In this document: positions 25,509 to 32,852 of the stretch, piece by piece
How positions within the stretch are numbered: the first letter of the stretch is position 1
How the letters are laid out: each line of letters opens with the position of its first letter
Assembly (NCBI RefSeq): GCF_000244895.1
Contig: NZ_CM001441.1
Location: 2,066,226 to 2,130,225 of the forward strand
Direction of reading: 5' to 3'
From: Desulfosporosinus youngiae DSM 17734
Lineage (GTDB): Bacteria > Bacillota > Desulfitobacteriia > Desulfitobacteriales > Desulfitobacteriaceae
Length of the DNA: 64,000 nucleotides
The notes under the pieces: model-generated
The model's database searches: none
Seen by the model: only the letters and a program-made list of their open reading frames with translations
Told to the model about the DNA's origin: nothing
Program-made: the position numbers and the translations under genes

Positions 25509-25700
25509 GTGAGAGATTTAGAAAAACTAATTGATGAGGTTAACGGCTCTATGGCGATGGAAGGGATGCCACTTACGCAGTCTGATAAGGATAGAATCAG
25601 ATATTGCGCAGGAAATAATAAATTGGTTGAGAAAACAATAGCTGAGCTTGTCAAAAAACATACAGCTGCCTACGACTACGACCATGAACAACAATTATGA
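25509..25700 (+). CDS. VbhA-type antitoxin of a Fic toxin
   Basis: 63 residues, GTG start after GAGGTGG. The helix SMAMEGMPLTQSDKDRIRYCAG carries the Fic-inhibitory motif S-x-x-x-E-G (here SMAMEG), whose glutamate blocks ATP binding in the Fic active site. The length equals that of VbhA antitoxins. The toxin that should follow is broken (25706-25884), so this is an orphaned but intact antitoxin. The extra upstream codons to 25461 are unlikely to be translated. Confidence 0.75.
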   Translation: MRDLEKLIDEVNGSMAMEGMPLTQSDKDRIRYCAGNNKLVEKTIAELVKKHTAAYDYDHEQQL

Positions 25701-25705
25701 GTTCC

Positions 25706-25884
25706 ACTTCGTTTGGCGTTCTACCTTAGTGAGATTAATGCCCTGCACCCCTTTTAGGGAAGGTAACGGCAGGGTGTAAAGACTCTTTAGCGAATATTTG
25801 GCTGAAAATGCAGGCTATCGGGTAGACTTTTCTCAAGTGACCGACAAGCAGATGATTGAAGCAGGCACAATCCTGTATTTTTAG
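25706..25884 (+). pseudogene. Fic-domain AMPylase toxin remnant
   Basis: The 3' end of a fic gene. YLSEINALHPF (ending at 25754) is followed, one base out of frame, by REGNGR (25756-25773), together rebuilding the Fic motif HPFREGNGR. After it, GTG TAA interrupts the frame, then RLFSEYLAENAGYRVDFSQVTDKQMIEA continues to a stop at 25884. The N-terminal two thirds of the toxin are missing. One inserted T and one nonsense codon inactivate it. Confidence 0.8.
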
Positions 25885-25886
25885 GG

Positions 25887-25961
25887 TGCGTTGAGCATGG
25901 ACCGGGAGAGCGCTTGCTTCGCATTTAAAGGCCGGGGATTCGAATCCCCTTATCTCTACCA
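25887..25961 (+). pseudogene. Degenerate tRNA-Ala-like gene
   Basis: The 3' half keeps GGAGAGCGCTTGCTTCGCAT (D-arm end and anticodon loop, apparent anticodon CGC), a T-arm with GGATTCGAATCC and an encoded CCA. The 5' acceptor strand (GGGTGCG) does not pair with TATCTCTA, and the anticodon stem is broken (CTTGC against TTAAA). It resembles clostridial tRNA-Ala but is unlikely to function. Confidence 0.6.
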
Positions 25962-25970
25962 AGTTAAAAG

Positions 25971-26012
25971 CTACATTTTCTTGTGAAAAGCGCACAAGAA
26001 AATGTAGTTTAT
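25971..26012 (+). terminator. Intrinsic terminator
   Basis: A perfect 15-bp stem (CTACATTTTCTTGTG / CACAAGAAAATGTAG) followed by TTTATTTAT. It lies right after the degenerate tRNA and before the VOC gene. Confidence 0.8.
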
Positions 26013-26032
26013 TTATAATGGGAGGCAGCATC

Positions 26033-26464
26033 ATGAATAAGATTACCTGTATTTGTTTAGGTGTAAGAAGCATGGAAAAGTCTATTAAGTTTTACCGAGA
26101 TAAGTTGGGGTTTCAGACAGAGGAAAAGGGCAATAATCCCCCGGTGATATTCTTCAATACGCCCGGCACCAAGTTTGAGCTTTTTCCCTTGGATTTACTG
26201 GCAGAAGATATTAACAAAGAGAACCCGCCGAAAATAGCAAACGGCTTTGGCGGTATCACTTTGGCCTATAATGTTGAGCATAAAGAAGATGTTAAAAAAA
26301 TAATTGAACTTGCTCGAAGTGCCGGAGCAAAAATCGTCAAAGAGCCACAGGATGTTTTCTGGGGCGGGTATCACGCATATTTTGCTGACTTGGACGGCTA
26401 TTATTGGGAAGTCGCTTGGGGCCCTGATTTTAAGTTCGATGATAAGGGTATGCTAGTATTTTAA
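26033..26464 (+). CDS. VOC (glyoxalase/bleomycin-resistance fold) protein
   Basis: 143 residues, ATG at 26033 after GGGAGG. It has two betaalphabetabetabeta units: CICLGVRSMEKSIKFYRDKLGFQ and GITLAYNVEHKEDVKKIIELARSAGAKIVKEP, ending with AYFADLDGYYWEVAW, the usual metal-site glutamate region. Such proteins bind or modify small molecules; the substrate is unknown. It stands alone. Confidence 0.8.
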   Translation: MNKITCICLGVRSMEKSIKFYRDKLGFQTEEKGNNPPVIFFNTPGTKFELFPLDLLAEDINKENPPKIANGFGGITLAYNVEHKEDVKKIIELARSAGAKIVKEPQDVFWGGYHAYFADLDGYYWEVAWGPDFKFDDKGMLVF

Positions 26465-26514
26465 GAAGCAAATCCCAATAAACACAGATTGATTATTCCT
26501 CATTCGCCTTCTCC

Positions 26515-26781
26515 GTGACTTTGCAGAGTTATCGTGCAGGGCTTATTAAGATGTATGCTTTAGTAGATGCCGGAGATTATCAAAAAGTTACAACGGGTAT
26601 TACTATCGAAGAAACGGTTGAAAAGTTCACGAATAGAGGAACCGCAACAACAGAGAAAGAGACACAAGAACCTAGAGAAGAGTTTGAATTAACAGCTAAG
26701 ATTACAGACATTCAAAATCTTGTTCTCGAAGGGAACACTTATTACGATATCCTGTTGGAAGGACAGGAGGATGTGGATTAA
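26515..26781 (+). CDS. Hypothetical protein, possibly a gene remnant
   Basis: 88 residues from a GTG with no clear ribosome binding site. The frame stays open upstream for about 12 codons without a start, suggesting the tail of a longer protein. The sequence is acidic with a T/E-rich linker in the middle. No family recognised. Confidence 0.35.
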   Translation: MTLQSYRAGLIKMYALVDAGDYQKVTTGITIEETVEKFTNRGTATTEKETQEPREEFELTAKITDIQNLVLEGNTYYDILLEGQEDVD

Positions 26782-26979
26782 AAAAAGAGAATTACTAAAC
26801 AGCTGTCAATCCGAACCCTTGATTTTTGGGGTTCGGGTTTTGTTTTCCCACCCCCTAGCTTATCTCCAGCTGACCTCGATTGCCTTCCGGGAAAATTCCA
26901 GGGGAAAAGGGATGCTGATTCCGGACTCCCCGCAGGATGCATCTTTAGCGGCTGCCTCTCTGCCAGTTGCTCAGAGGTT

Positions 26980-28431
26980 TTACCGCGGGGAAGCAATATC
27001 AACCCAAAACAGTACGCCACCGTCGGCGTTCTCGATGGCGAAGGGGAACCCTTGCAGCTGGAGAGCTTTTTGCACAATCGTCAGCCCCAAACCACTGCGT
27101 CCGCAGCCCGCCGTCCGCGCTTCGTCGGCACGGTAAAACGGCTCATAGAGACGGGAGAGTGCTGCTTTCGGAATGTGCGCGTTGCCGTTCCAAACGGAAA
27201 GCCGAACACTGCCCACCCCCTCCGTGGCCCAAACCCGGATTTCCGAGTTTTCAGGCGAGTTTTGCGCCGCGTTGAGGATTACGTTGGACAGAGTCTTGGC
27301 AAACAGCCCGGTATCAAGTGTACAAGGGATGTCCTTGGCGATTTCAACAGTCAGTTGTTGCCCTTTGGCCTCAATAATGGGAATTAGCGGAGGCAGGACA
27401 TGGTTGACGCAATCCCTAAGGTTTACCACCGCTTGCTCCCGTTTGTCGATATTGCCCAGCTTTACTATCTCAAGTATCTCCGACACAAGCCGGGTTTGCT
27501 CCTTATTCAGTTTCAGACACTCGCGCAGATACGCCGGATATTCCTCCGGAGCAATAACATCTCCCAGCAAACCCTCCAAAATTGCGCTTGTTGCAGCTAT
27601 TGGTGTTTTCAGTTCGTGGGAAGCGGCAGAAAAGAAATAGCGTTGCTTTTCTTCAATCTCCTTAACGTGTTCCATCTCAGCTTCGAGTTTGCGAATAGTG
27701 GATTTCAGCTCCTCGTACATCGAATAAACATCTTCGGCAAGCTGCCCGATTTCGTCACCCCGCGGGAGGGGCGGGGCAACGTCGCGTAATTGCGCCATAC
27801 TGCGCGCATCCGCCGCGATACGTCGTACCGGGCTGGCGATGAGCCAGGCGAATAAGGCAGCGGTTAAGAAGCTCAACACGAGAATCAGCCCGAAGGTCCA
27901 CGCCGCTTTAGCAAGTATTCCATCGTAAACGGTTCTGCCTGTAAATGGCGTGATAATGGATAGCTTTAGGCCGTTCTCTGCCGACAGAAACACTACACGT
28001 TCCGGAATGCCGCCTGTCGGGCCGGTGGCAAACCCATTGACGAATAGGTCGTTTTTTCGGGTAATGACCTTTCCCAAGGCAGAAAATTTTTTGTCAAAAT
28101 CCGGCGGTATCTCAAAACCTGACGGCATTTCAAAATCCTCTGTTTCAAATAAAATCTCCCCGTCCGCATTCTGAAAACGAAACTTAAAGGAGCGGTTTTC
28201 TTCGTGGAACTTCTGCGCAAACTCGGTGATTTCCTCATTGGTTTTCCCCTTCAACTGCGTCATCAGGGGCAGAAAGTCCTCTGCGGCTTGCTTTTGCTGG
28301 GTCAAGGTGACGGCGGCTTTGATCTGGTTGGAAAAAAACGCGAACATACCGCCGGTGACAATGAGCAGAATCAGCATAGTGTAAAGCAACACTTTGCCGA
28401 ATATACCGAAAAACCTCTTTTTACTCTTCAC
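26980..28431 (-). CDS. VanSB-type sensor histidine kinase
   Basis: 483 residues: N-terminal TM (about 10-31), ~135-residue external sensor domain, second TM (about 176-199), HAMP domain, H box RYFFSAASHELKTPIAATSAILEG, N box NVILNAAQNSPENSE and G boxes GRSGLGLTIVQKALQ. The sequence around FFSAASHELKTPIAA, YLRECLKLNK and GVLFWVDIASP resembles VanSB strongly, including overall length and sensor size. In vanB strains VanSB detects vancomycin. Here it faces an ABC transporter operon rather than resistance enzymes. Its start overlaps the regulator stop by 11 bp. The stretch 26782-26979 shows no gene. Confidence 0.88.
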   Translation of the reverse strand: MKSKKRFFGIFGKVLLYTMLILLIVTGGMFAFFSNQIKAAVTLTQQKQAAEDFLPLMTQLKGKTNEEITEFAQKFHEENRSFKFRFQNADGEILFETEDFEMPSGFEIPPDFDKKFSALGKVITRKNDLFVNGFATGPTGGIPERVVFLSAENGLKLSIITPFTGRTVYDGILAKAAWTFGLILVLSFLTAALFAWLIASPVRRIAADARSMAQLRDVAPPLPRGDEIGQLAEDVYSMYEELKSTIRKLEAEMEHVKEIEEKQRYFFSAASHELKTPIAATSAILEGLLGDVIAPEEYPAYLRECLKLNKEQTRLVSEILEIVKLGNIDKREQAVVNLRDCVNHVLPPLIPIIEAKGQQLTVEIAKDIPCTLDTGLFAKTLSNVILNAAQNSPENSEIRVWATEGVGSVRLSVWNGNAHIPKAALSRLYEPFYRADEARTAGCGRSGLGLTIVQKALQLQGFPFAIENADGGVLFWVDIASPR

Positions 28432-29098
28432 TGTCGTCAGCCTCCAAATAATAACCTACGCCCTTGATTGTGCGAATTAGTTTCTCCGGCAATTTATCCC
28501 GCAGTTTTTTCATACTGGCGTGAATAATGCCTTCGTTACCCTCGAAATCATATCCCCAAATGCGGGTCAGAAGGGTTTCGTGGGCAAGGATTTTCCCGGC
28601 GTTGCGGACGAACAGCTCCAAAATTTCAAACTCTTTTGGTGTAAGTGGGATTTTCTTGCCGTCATATTCCGCGCCGTAGGTCTCCGGGTACAAAGTCACC
28701 TTGCCCGCTTGAATTTCCTTTTTCAGAACGCCGCTGCGCCGCAAAAGGGCCTCCGTCCGCTTAACGAGAATCGGCATGGAAAAGGGCTTGGTTACATAAT
28801 CGTCTGTTTGTCCCTCGAAAGCCCGCAATTGATTGTCATCGTCCGACAGCGCCGTCATCATCAGCACCGGGGTGTCGTAATTTTTCCGCAGTTCGCGAAG
28901 CAATTCCTGTCCGTTGATACCAGGCAACATAATGTCGAGTATGATGAGGTCATATTTTTGGACATAAAAACGTTCAAGTGCCGAATCGCCATCACTGCAG
29001 GCATCGACAAGCCAGCCCTCTTTGCGGAGAAACTTGCAGACCATATCCTGCAAACGGGCGTCGTCCTCAACGACAAGAATCTGTATACCCACAGTCAT
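28421..29098 (-). CDS. VanRB-type OmpR-family response regulator
   Basis: About 225 residues from the ATG at 29098 (MTVGIQILVVEDDARLQ), with GGAGG just upstream; a GTG two codons later has better spacing. Longer upstream starts are rejected because they would run through the TTAGATT promoter box. The receiver domain has VEDD, LIILDIMLPG (phospho-Asp), MMTALSDDDNQ and KPF; the winged helix has LTPKEFEILELFVRNAG and IRTIKGVGYYLE. The order and MMTALSDD resemble VanRB. It should bind the 11-bp-spaced TTAGATT repeats present both before its own gene and before operon 2. Confidence 0.88.
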   Translation of the reverse strand: MTVGIQILVVEDDARLQDMVCKFLRKEGWLVDACSDGDSALERFYVQKYDLIILDIMLPGINGQELLRELRKNYDTPVLMMTALSDDDNQLRAFEGQTDDYVTKPFSMPILVKRTEALLRRSGVLKKEIQAGKVTLYPETYGAEYDGKKIPLTPKEFEILELFVRNAGKILAHETLLTRIWGYDFEGNEGIIHASMKKLRDKLPEKLIRTIKGVGYYLEADDSEE

Positions 29099-29122
29099 CA
29101 CCTCCGACTCCATTGTAATATG

Positions 29123-29142
29123 CCAATCTAACTTTAATCTAA
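29123..29142 (-). promoter_or_regulatory. TTAGATT direct-repeat box before the VanRB-like gene
   Basis: On the minus strand TTAGATT occurs twice with an 11-bp period (plus-strand AATCTAA at 29125-29131 and 29136-29142), one helical turn, typical of OmpR-family sites. It lies ~25-45 bp before the regulator start. The same box precedes operon 2. Confidence 0.75.
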
Positions 29143-29240
29143 TTTGACTCCATTGCCGCACCAATAATGGCGTAGGTCTGTGAATCCCGTTCCACATTCT
29201 CCATCGCCTTTATCCTTTGCCTGTTGTTCTAAAATTATAT

Positions 29241-29523
29241 AACCACAGATTACACAGATTAACACAGATTTAAGAAATAAATTTTTAGATCCAAACTATC
29301 AATCCCTTGTAACGCAATTGATAGTCGCCAAAGCTGATAAAAGGCCGATTTAATCCTGTCGCTTTGAGATAATTAATAATTATCCTTTGCATTGACGCCC
29401 ATCTTCGCCATTTTTTATACTTACCTTCTTAATCTGTGAAATCTGTGTTAATCTGTGGTTTCTCTTATCGTTCTTTTCATGGGTAATCTGTAGTTCTCAT
29501 GGGCAATCGGTAGTTCCCCGTTC
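29241..29523 (-). repeat. About 280-bp interspersed repeat, copy 2 (inverted)
   Basis: The reverse complement of this stretch matches 19758-20025 closely over its whole length, including the AACCACAGATTACACAGATT ends and the core. It adds a second partial CCCATGAGAACTACAGATT unit near one end. Each copy lies just before a binding-protein gene of the two transporter operons. Confidence 0.85.
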
Positions 29524-29528
29524 AAAAG

Positions 29529-29559
29529 TTAGATTGAAGTTAGATTAGCCTGCTAGAAT
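29529..29559 (+). promoter_or_regulatory. TTAGATT direct-repeat box and promoter of operon 2
   Basis: TTAGATT at 29529-29535 and 29540-29546 (11-bp period, spacer GAAG) is followed 7 bp later by a -10-like TAGAAT (29554-29559). The box covers the -35 region, as for class II activators. It matches the box before the VanRB-like gene, so that regulator probably activates this operon. Confidence 0.75.
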
Positions 29560-29609
29560 AAGGCCGCAAGACAAAAGTTGCTACTATTCAGGCCTAGGAG
29601 GTTATAACT

Positions 29610-31142
29610 ATGAGGAAAAAACTTGTCAGCAGTCTGTTGGTCACCGCCCTTGCCTTAACCACTCTTACCGGTTGCGGCACTAAAACGGCGACAGACTACC
29701 AAAAAATTATGGCAAGCGCTGTATCAGGTGAAATAACGGTTTCTTGTTATGACAGCACAACCTACAAAAGTTACTTAGAGCAAGGGGCAAAATTATTCGA
29801 GGAAAAATATCCGGGTACAAAGGTTAATGTGGAGAGCGTAGGCGCTATGCCCCAAGTGAAAACCCAGCAAGACGGCGGTAAAACTTTGGCGGTTGTAACA
29901 GCCGGCGGCAATGACCAACAAGCGAAAGACGATTATGTCAGCAGGGTAAACACAGAAATTATGAGCGGCGGCGGAGCCGACATTCTTGCTCTGGATGTAC
30001 TGCCCTATTATAAATATGCCGATAATGGTCAACTCGAAGATTTGAACAACTTCATCCAAAACGACCCCGGCTATAATAAAGCCGCTTACACGGAAAATAT
30101 TATAGCTGCCACGGCCTACAAAGGCGGACAGTATATTTTCCCAATGGACTATACCTTTAACTATTTCGCTTATGATAGTTCGCTGATGGCTGACTTCCCG
30201 GCTCAGGATAAACTTACCTATCAAGATGTGATCAAGGCCGCAAAGGATGCCTCGGCAAGCACGGGCAACAAAATTTTCGGCCAAAGTGCCTACTCTGTTC
30301 AAAAAGGAACCAGTTTCTTTGAAAAGGCATATGCACTGGACTATACAACCTTTGTAGACATTAGCAATAAAAAGGTGGATTTCACGGGCGGCGAGTTTGC
30401 GGAATTGCTGGAAACCGTTAAAAACTATGCCGACAGCGGTTCCATTAACCCGGCAAATGTGATAGCGGCGGAGACGTCCCGTGAAACTAGTTTGGATAAA
30501 TTCGCAGCGGACAATGCCGAAAAATACTATGCCAAGTTTAACTCCAGTCTTAATCTGGTTAATCAATTTACACGAAATTTAGGCACAAAAACCAACGTTA
30601 TCCGGCAAGCCGGCAGCGGCGGCAGTTCTGAACATGATGAAATAGCTGGGTTGGTAGCCAATGATCAAGGTGAGGTTGATTTCTCATACACTCAAGGCTA
30701 TGGCATAAATTCAAATTCAAAGAACAAACGCACAGCCTGGGAGTTTATAAAATTTTTAGCAAGTGAGGAAATGCAGTCAAGTGGCTTGGGTTCTCCCAAT
30801 AGTATCCCCATCAATAATCAGGCCAAAGAAAAAACAGCCTCCATGCTGATAACAGGCGAGGTTATACAAAATCGTGCCGCAGCAATGGGCGTGTCCGACG
30901 GACCGGCAGGCAATGGGCAGGAAGCGGCGAAAGAATTGACGCCTGAGCAGCAGCAGGCCCTGGCTAATTACCTGGCAACCCTGGACAGATTGACGAAATT
31001 GCTGAACAACTATGATCTGCACGATGAAAAGATAGACAATATGGTAACAACAGAGGTGAAAAACTTCTTCACGGGGGAAAAAACTGCCGCAGAGGTTGCC
31101 AAGGCACTGCAAAGCAAAGTGGAATTATATTTGAACGAATAG
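29610..31142 (+). CDS. Extracellular solute-binding lipoprotein, family 1 (operon 2)
   Basis: 510 residues, ATG after AGGAGG. Signal peptide with lipobox LTGC. Family-1 binding protein features: GAKLFEEKYPGTKVNVESVG, GGGADILALDVLPYYKYADNG, YIFPMDYTFNYFAYDSS, GYGINSNSKNKRTAWEFIKFLASEEM. The C-terminus FFTGEKTAAEVAKALQSKVELYLNE parallels that of the operon 1 protein, supporting common descent. It is the first gene of operon 2, unlike operon 1 where the binding protein is last. The ligand is unknown. Confidence 0.9.
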   Translation: MRKKLVSSLLVTALALTTLTGCGTKTATDYQKIMASAVSGEITVSCYDSTTYKSYLEQGAKLFEEKYPGTKVNVESVGAMPQVKTQQDGGKTLAVVTAGGNDQQAKDDYVSRVNTEIMSGGGADILALDVLPYYKYADNGQLEDLNNFIQNDPGYNKAAYTENIIAATAYKGGQYIFPMDYTFNYFAYDSSLMADFPAQDKLTYQDVIKAAKDASASTGNKIFGQSAYSVQKGTSFFEKAYALDYTTFVDISNKKVDFTGGEFAELLETVKNYADSGSINPANVIAAETSRETSLDKFAADNAEKYYAKFNSSLNLVNQFTRNLGTKTNVIRQAGSGGSSEHDEIAGLVANDQGEVDFSYTQGYGINSNSKNKRTAWEFIKFLASEEMQSSGLGSPNSIPINNQAKEKTASMLITGEVIQNRAAAMGVSDGPAGNGQEAAKELTPEQQQALANYLATLDRLTKLLNNYDLHDEKIDNMVTTEVKNFFTGEKTAAEVAKALQSKVELYLNE

Positions 31143-31158
31143 AGGTGCATAAGGGCTT

Positions 31159-32004
31159 ATGAAGAAAGCCAAAGAGCAAGCAATCTGGTTTATACTTCCC
31201 AGCGCCCTAGGCTTTATCATCTTCTTCATCTTCCCTTTTATGATCTCACTAGGCTATGCATTTTTGGATAAGCCGGTAGGCGGGCAGTTCGTAGGGCTGA
31301 AAAATTTTATCGACTTATGCCAAAACTCTTCCTATCAAAAGGCACTCCGGAACACGGCGATTTTCATGGGGCTCTGCGTTCCGCTGAACATACTATGTTC
31401 CCTGGCAATCAGTATGCTGATCAACACTGTGAAACGGTCTAAGCAGTTATTCACCCTGGTGTTCCTGATCCCCCTTGTCATACCCTCGGGATCTATGGTG
31501 TTCTTTTGGAAAATGATGTTTGCCAACGATGGCTTTATCAATGGGATCATCGTGAAGTTTGGCGGACCGGCCATCCATTGGCTGGAAACGGGCTGGGCCT
31601 TAGGCGTGATCGTTCTGATTTTTATCTGGAAGAACCTGGGGTATAATATTGTGTTATTGCTTGCCGGACTCAGTGCCATCCCTAAAGATTATTACGAAGC
31701 GGCCAGCATGGACGGCGCGGGCAAGTGGCAGAGTTTTAAGTACATTACCCTTCCTTATCTCGTGCCCACCTTCGTTCTGACCACCTTGATGTCGGTCATT
31801 AACTCCTTTAAGGTGTTTAAGGAAATCTATTTAATTACCGGCGACTATCCCCAGCATAGCATTTATATGCTGCAGCACTTTATGAACAATATGTTCAGCT
31901 CCCTGAATTATCAGAAGCTCACCACGGCAACGACAGTGCTGGTGCTAGGGATAACCTTGATAACCATGGGATTATTTAAGATCGAGCGGAGGGTTGCCGA
32001 ATGA
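31159..32004 (+). CDS. CUT1-type ABC permease, MalF/UgpA-like (operon 2)
   Basis: 281 residues with six expected TM helices. The first is LPSALGFIIFFIFPFMIS; the EAA loop is DYYEAASMDGAGKWQSFKYI. The closing motif TGDYPQHSIYMLQHFMNNMF is nearly the same as in the operon 1 paralogue (SGDYPHNSIYMLQHYMNNMF), so the two permeases belong to one specific subfamily. The start of the next permease overlaps the stop (ATGA). Confidence 0.9.
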   Translation: MKKAKEQAIWFILPSALGFIIFFIFPFMISLGYAFLDKPVGGQFVGLKNFIDLCQNSSYQKALRNTAIFMGLCVPLNILCSLAISMLINTVKRSKQLFTLVFLIPLVIPSGSMVFFWKMMFANDGFINGIIVKFGGPAIHWLETGWALGVIVLIFIWKNLGYNIVLLLAGLSAIPKDYYEAASMDGAGKWQSFKYITLPYLVPTFVLTTLMSVINSFKVFKEIYLITGDYPQHSIYMLQHFMNNMFSSLNYQKLTTATTVLVLGITLITMGLFKIERRVAE

Positions 32005-32852
32005 GGAAGAGCTATGCAATTTTAATCGCTTTAAGCCTTATATTCATGCTGCCTCTGCTGATCACCATGACCAACTCGTTGATGAGTGAAGCGGAAATCG
32101 GGCTGAACTATACCACGAAGTTATCAATTTTTGATGCGGTAGAGGGCATCACCCAAAAATTCGTTCAATTTGTGCTGATTCCCGAAAGTGTTACCCTTAG
32201 CCAATATGCAGCCGTTTTATTTAAGCAGCCTGCCTTTATTGTTTTGCTCATGAATTCCCTGAAGATCACTCTGCCCGTTGTCTTAGGCAATACGGCGGTA
32301 TCCCTGCTTTGCGCCTATGCCTTCACAATTTGGCAGTGGAAACACAAAGAGAAACTATTTTTTATTTATATCATTGTGATGCTGATGCCCCTCCAGGCTG
32401 TTTTAGTCCCCAATTACATCATTGCGGATTGGCTGCATATCAAAACCAGTTACCTGGCGATCATCCTGCCCGGAATTTTTTCTCCCTTTGGAGTTTTCCT
32501 GCTTAGGCAGAGCATGAAAGGGATACCCAAAGAATACTTCGAGGCGGCAAAAATTGACGGAGCCAGCGATTGGTATATATTCCTTCACATCGTCCTGCCC
32601 CAGATGAAATCGGGTATCGCCGCACTTAGTATGCTGGTCTTCATCGAATATTGGAATTTGGTTGAACAAGTTATTGTCTTTATCAAAGACTATTTTAAAG
32701 AACCCCTTTCGGTGTTTTTATCCAGAATTGCCGATGGACAAATAGGACTGATTTTTGCGGCAAGCTGCGTGTTTATGTTTCTGCCCCTGTGGTTTTTAGC
32801 AATCGGGCAGCGGAATTTAGAAAAAGGCATAGAACTTTCAGGAGTAAAATAA
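32001..32852 (+). CDS. CUT1-type ABC permease, MalG/UgpE-like (operon 2)
   Basis: 283 residues, ATG overlapping the upstream stop by 4 bp. First helix LIALSLIFMLPLLITMTNSLM, then an extended loop with FVQFVLIPESVTLSQY, later YIIVMLMPLQAVLVPNYII and the EAA loop EYFEAAKIDGASDWYIFLHI. The segment LQAVLVPNYIIADWL parallels FQVTLVPNYLMAGWL in operon 1. Forms the channel with the preceding permease. Confidence 0.9.
   Translation: MRKSYAILIALSLIFMLPLLITMTNSLMSEAEIGLNYTTKLSIFDAVEGITQKFVQFVLIPESVTLSQYAAVLFKQPAFIVLLMNSLKITLPVVLGNTAVSLLCAYAFTIWQWKHKEKLFFIYIIVMLMPLQAVLVPNYIIADWLHIKTSYLAIILPGIFSPFGVFLLRQSMKGIPKEYFEAAKIDGASDWYIFLHIVLPQMKSGIAALSMLVFIEYWNLVEQVIVFIKDYFKEPLSVFLSRIADGQIGLIFAASCVFMFLPLWFLAIGQRNLEKGIELSGVK

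Noticed and set aside
26980-29098. Second complete van resistance cluster
   Set aside because: Only the regulator and sensor are present. No ligase, dehydrogenase or dipeptidase lies beside this pair.
29099-29197. Longer start for the VanRB-like regulator
   Set aside because: The extra residues are encoded by the TTAGATT promoter box, which is shared with operon 2. The protein family begins close to ILVVEDD.
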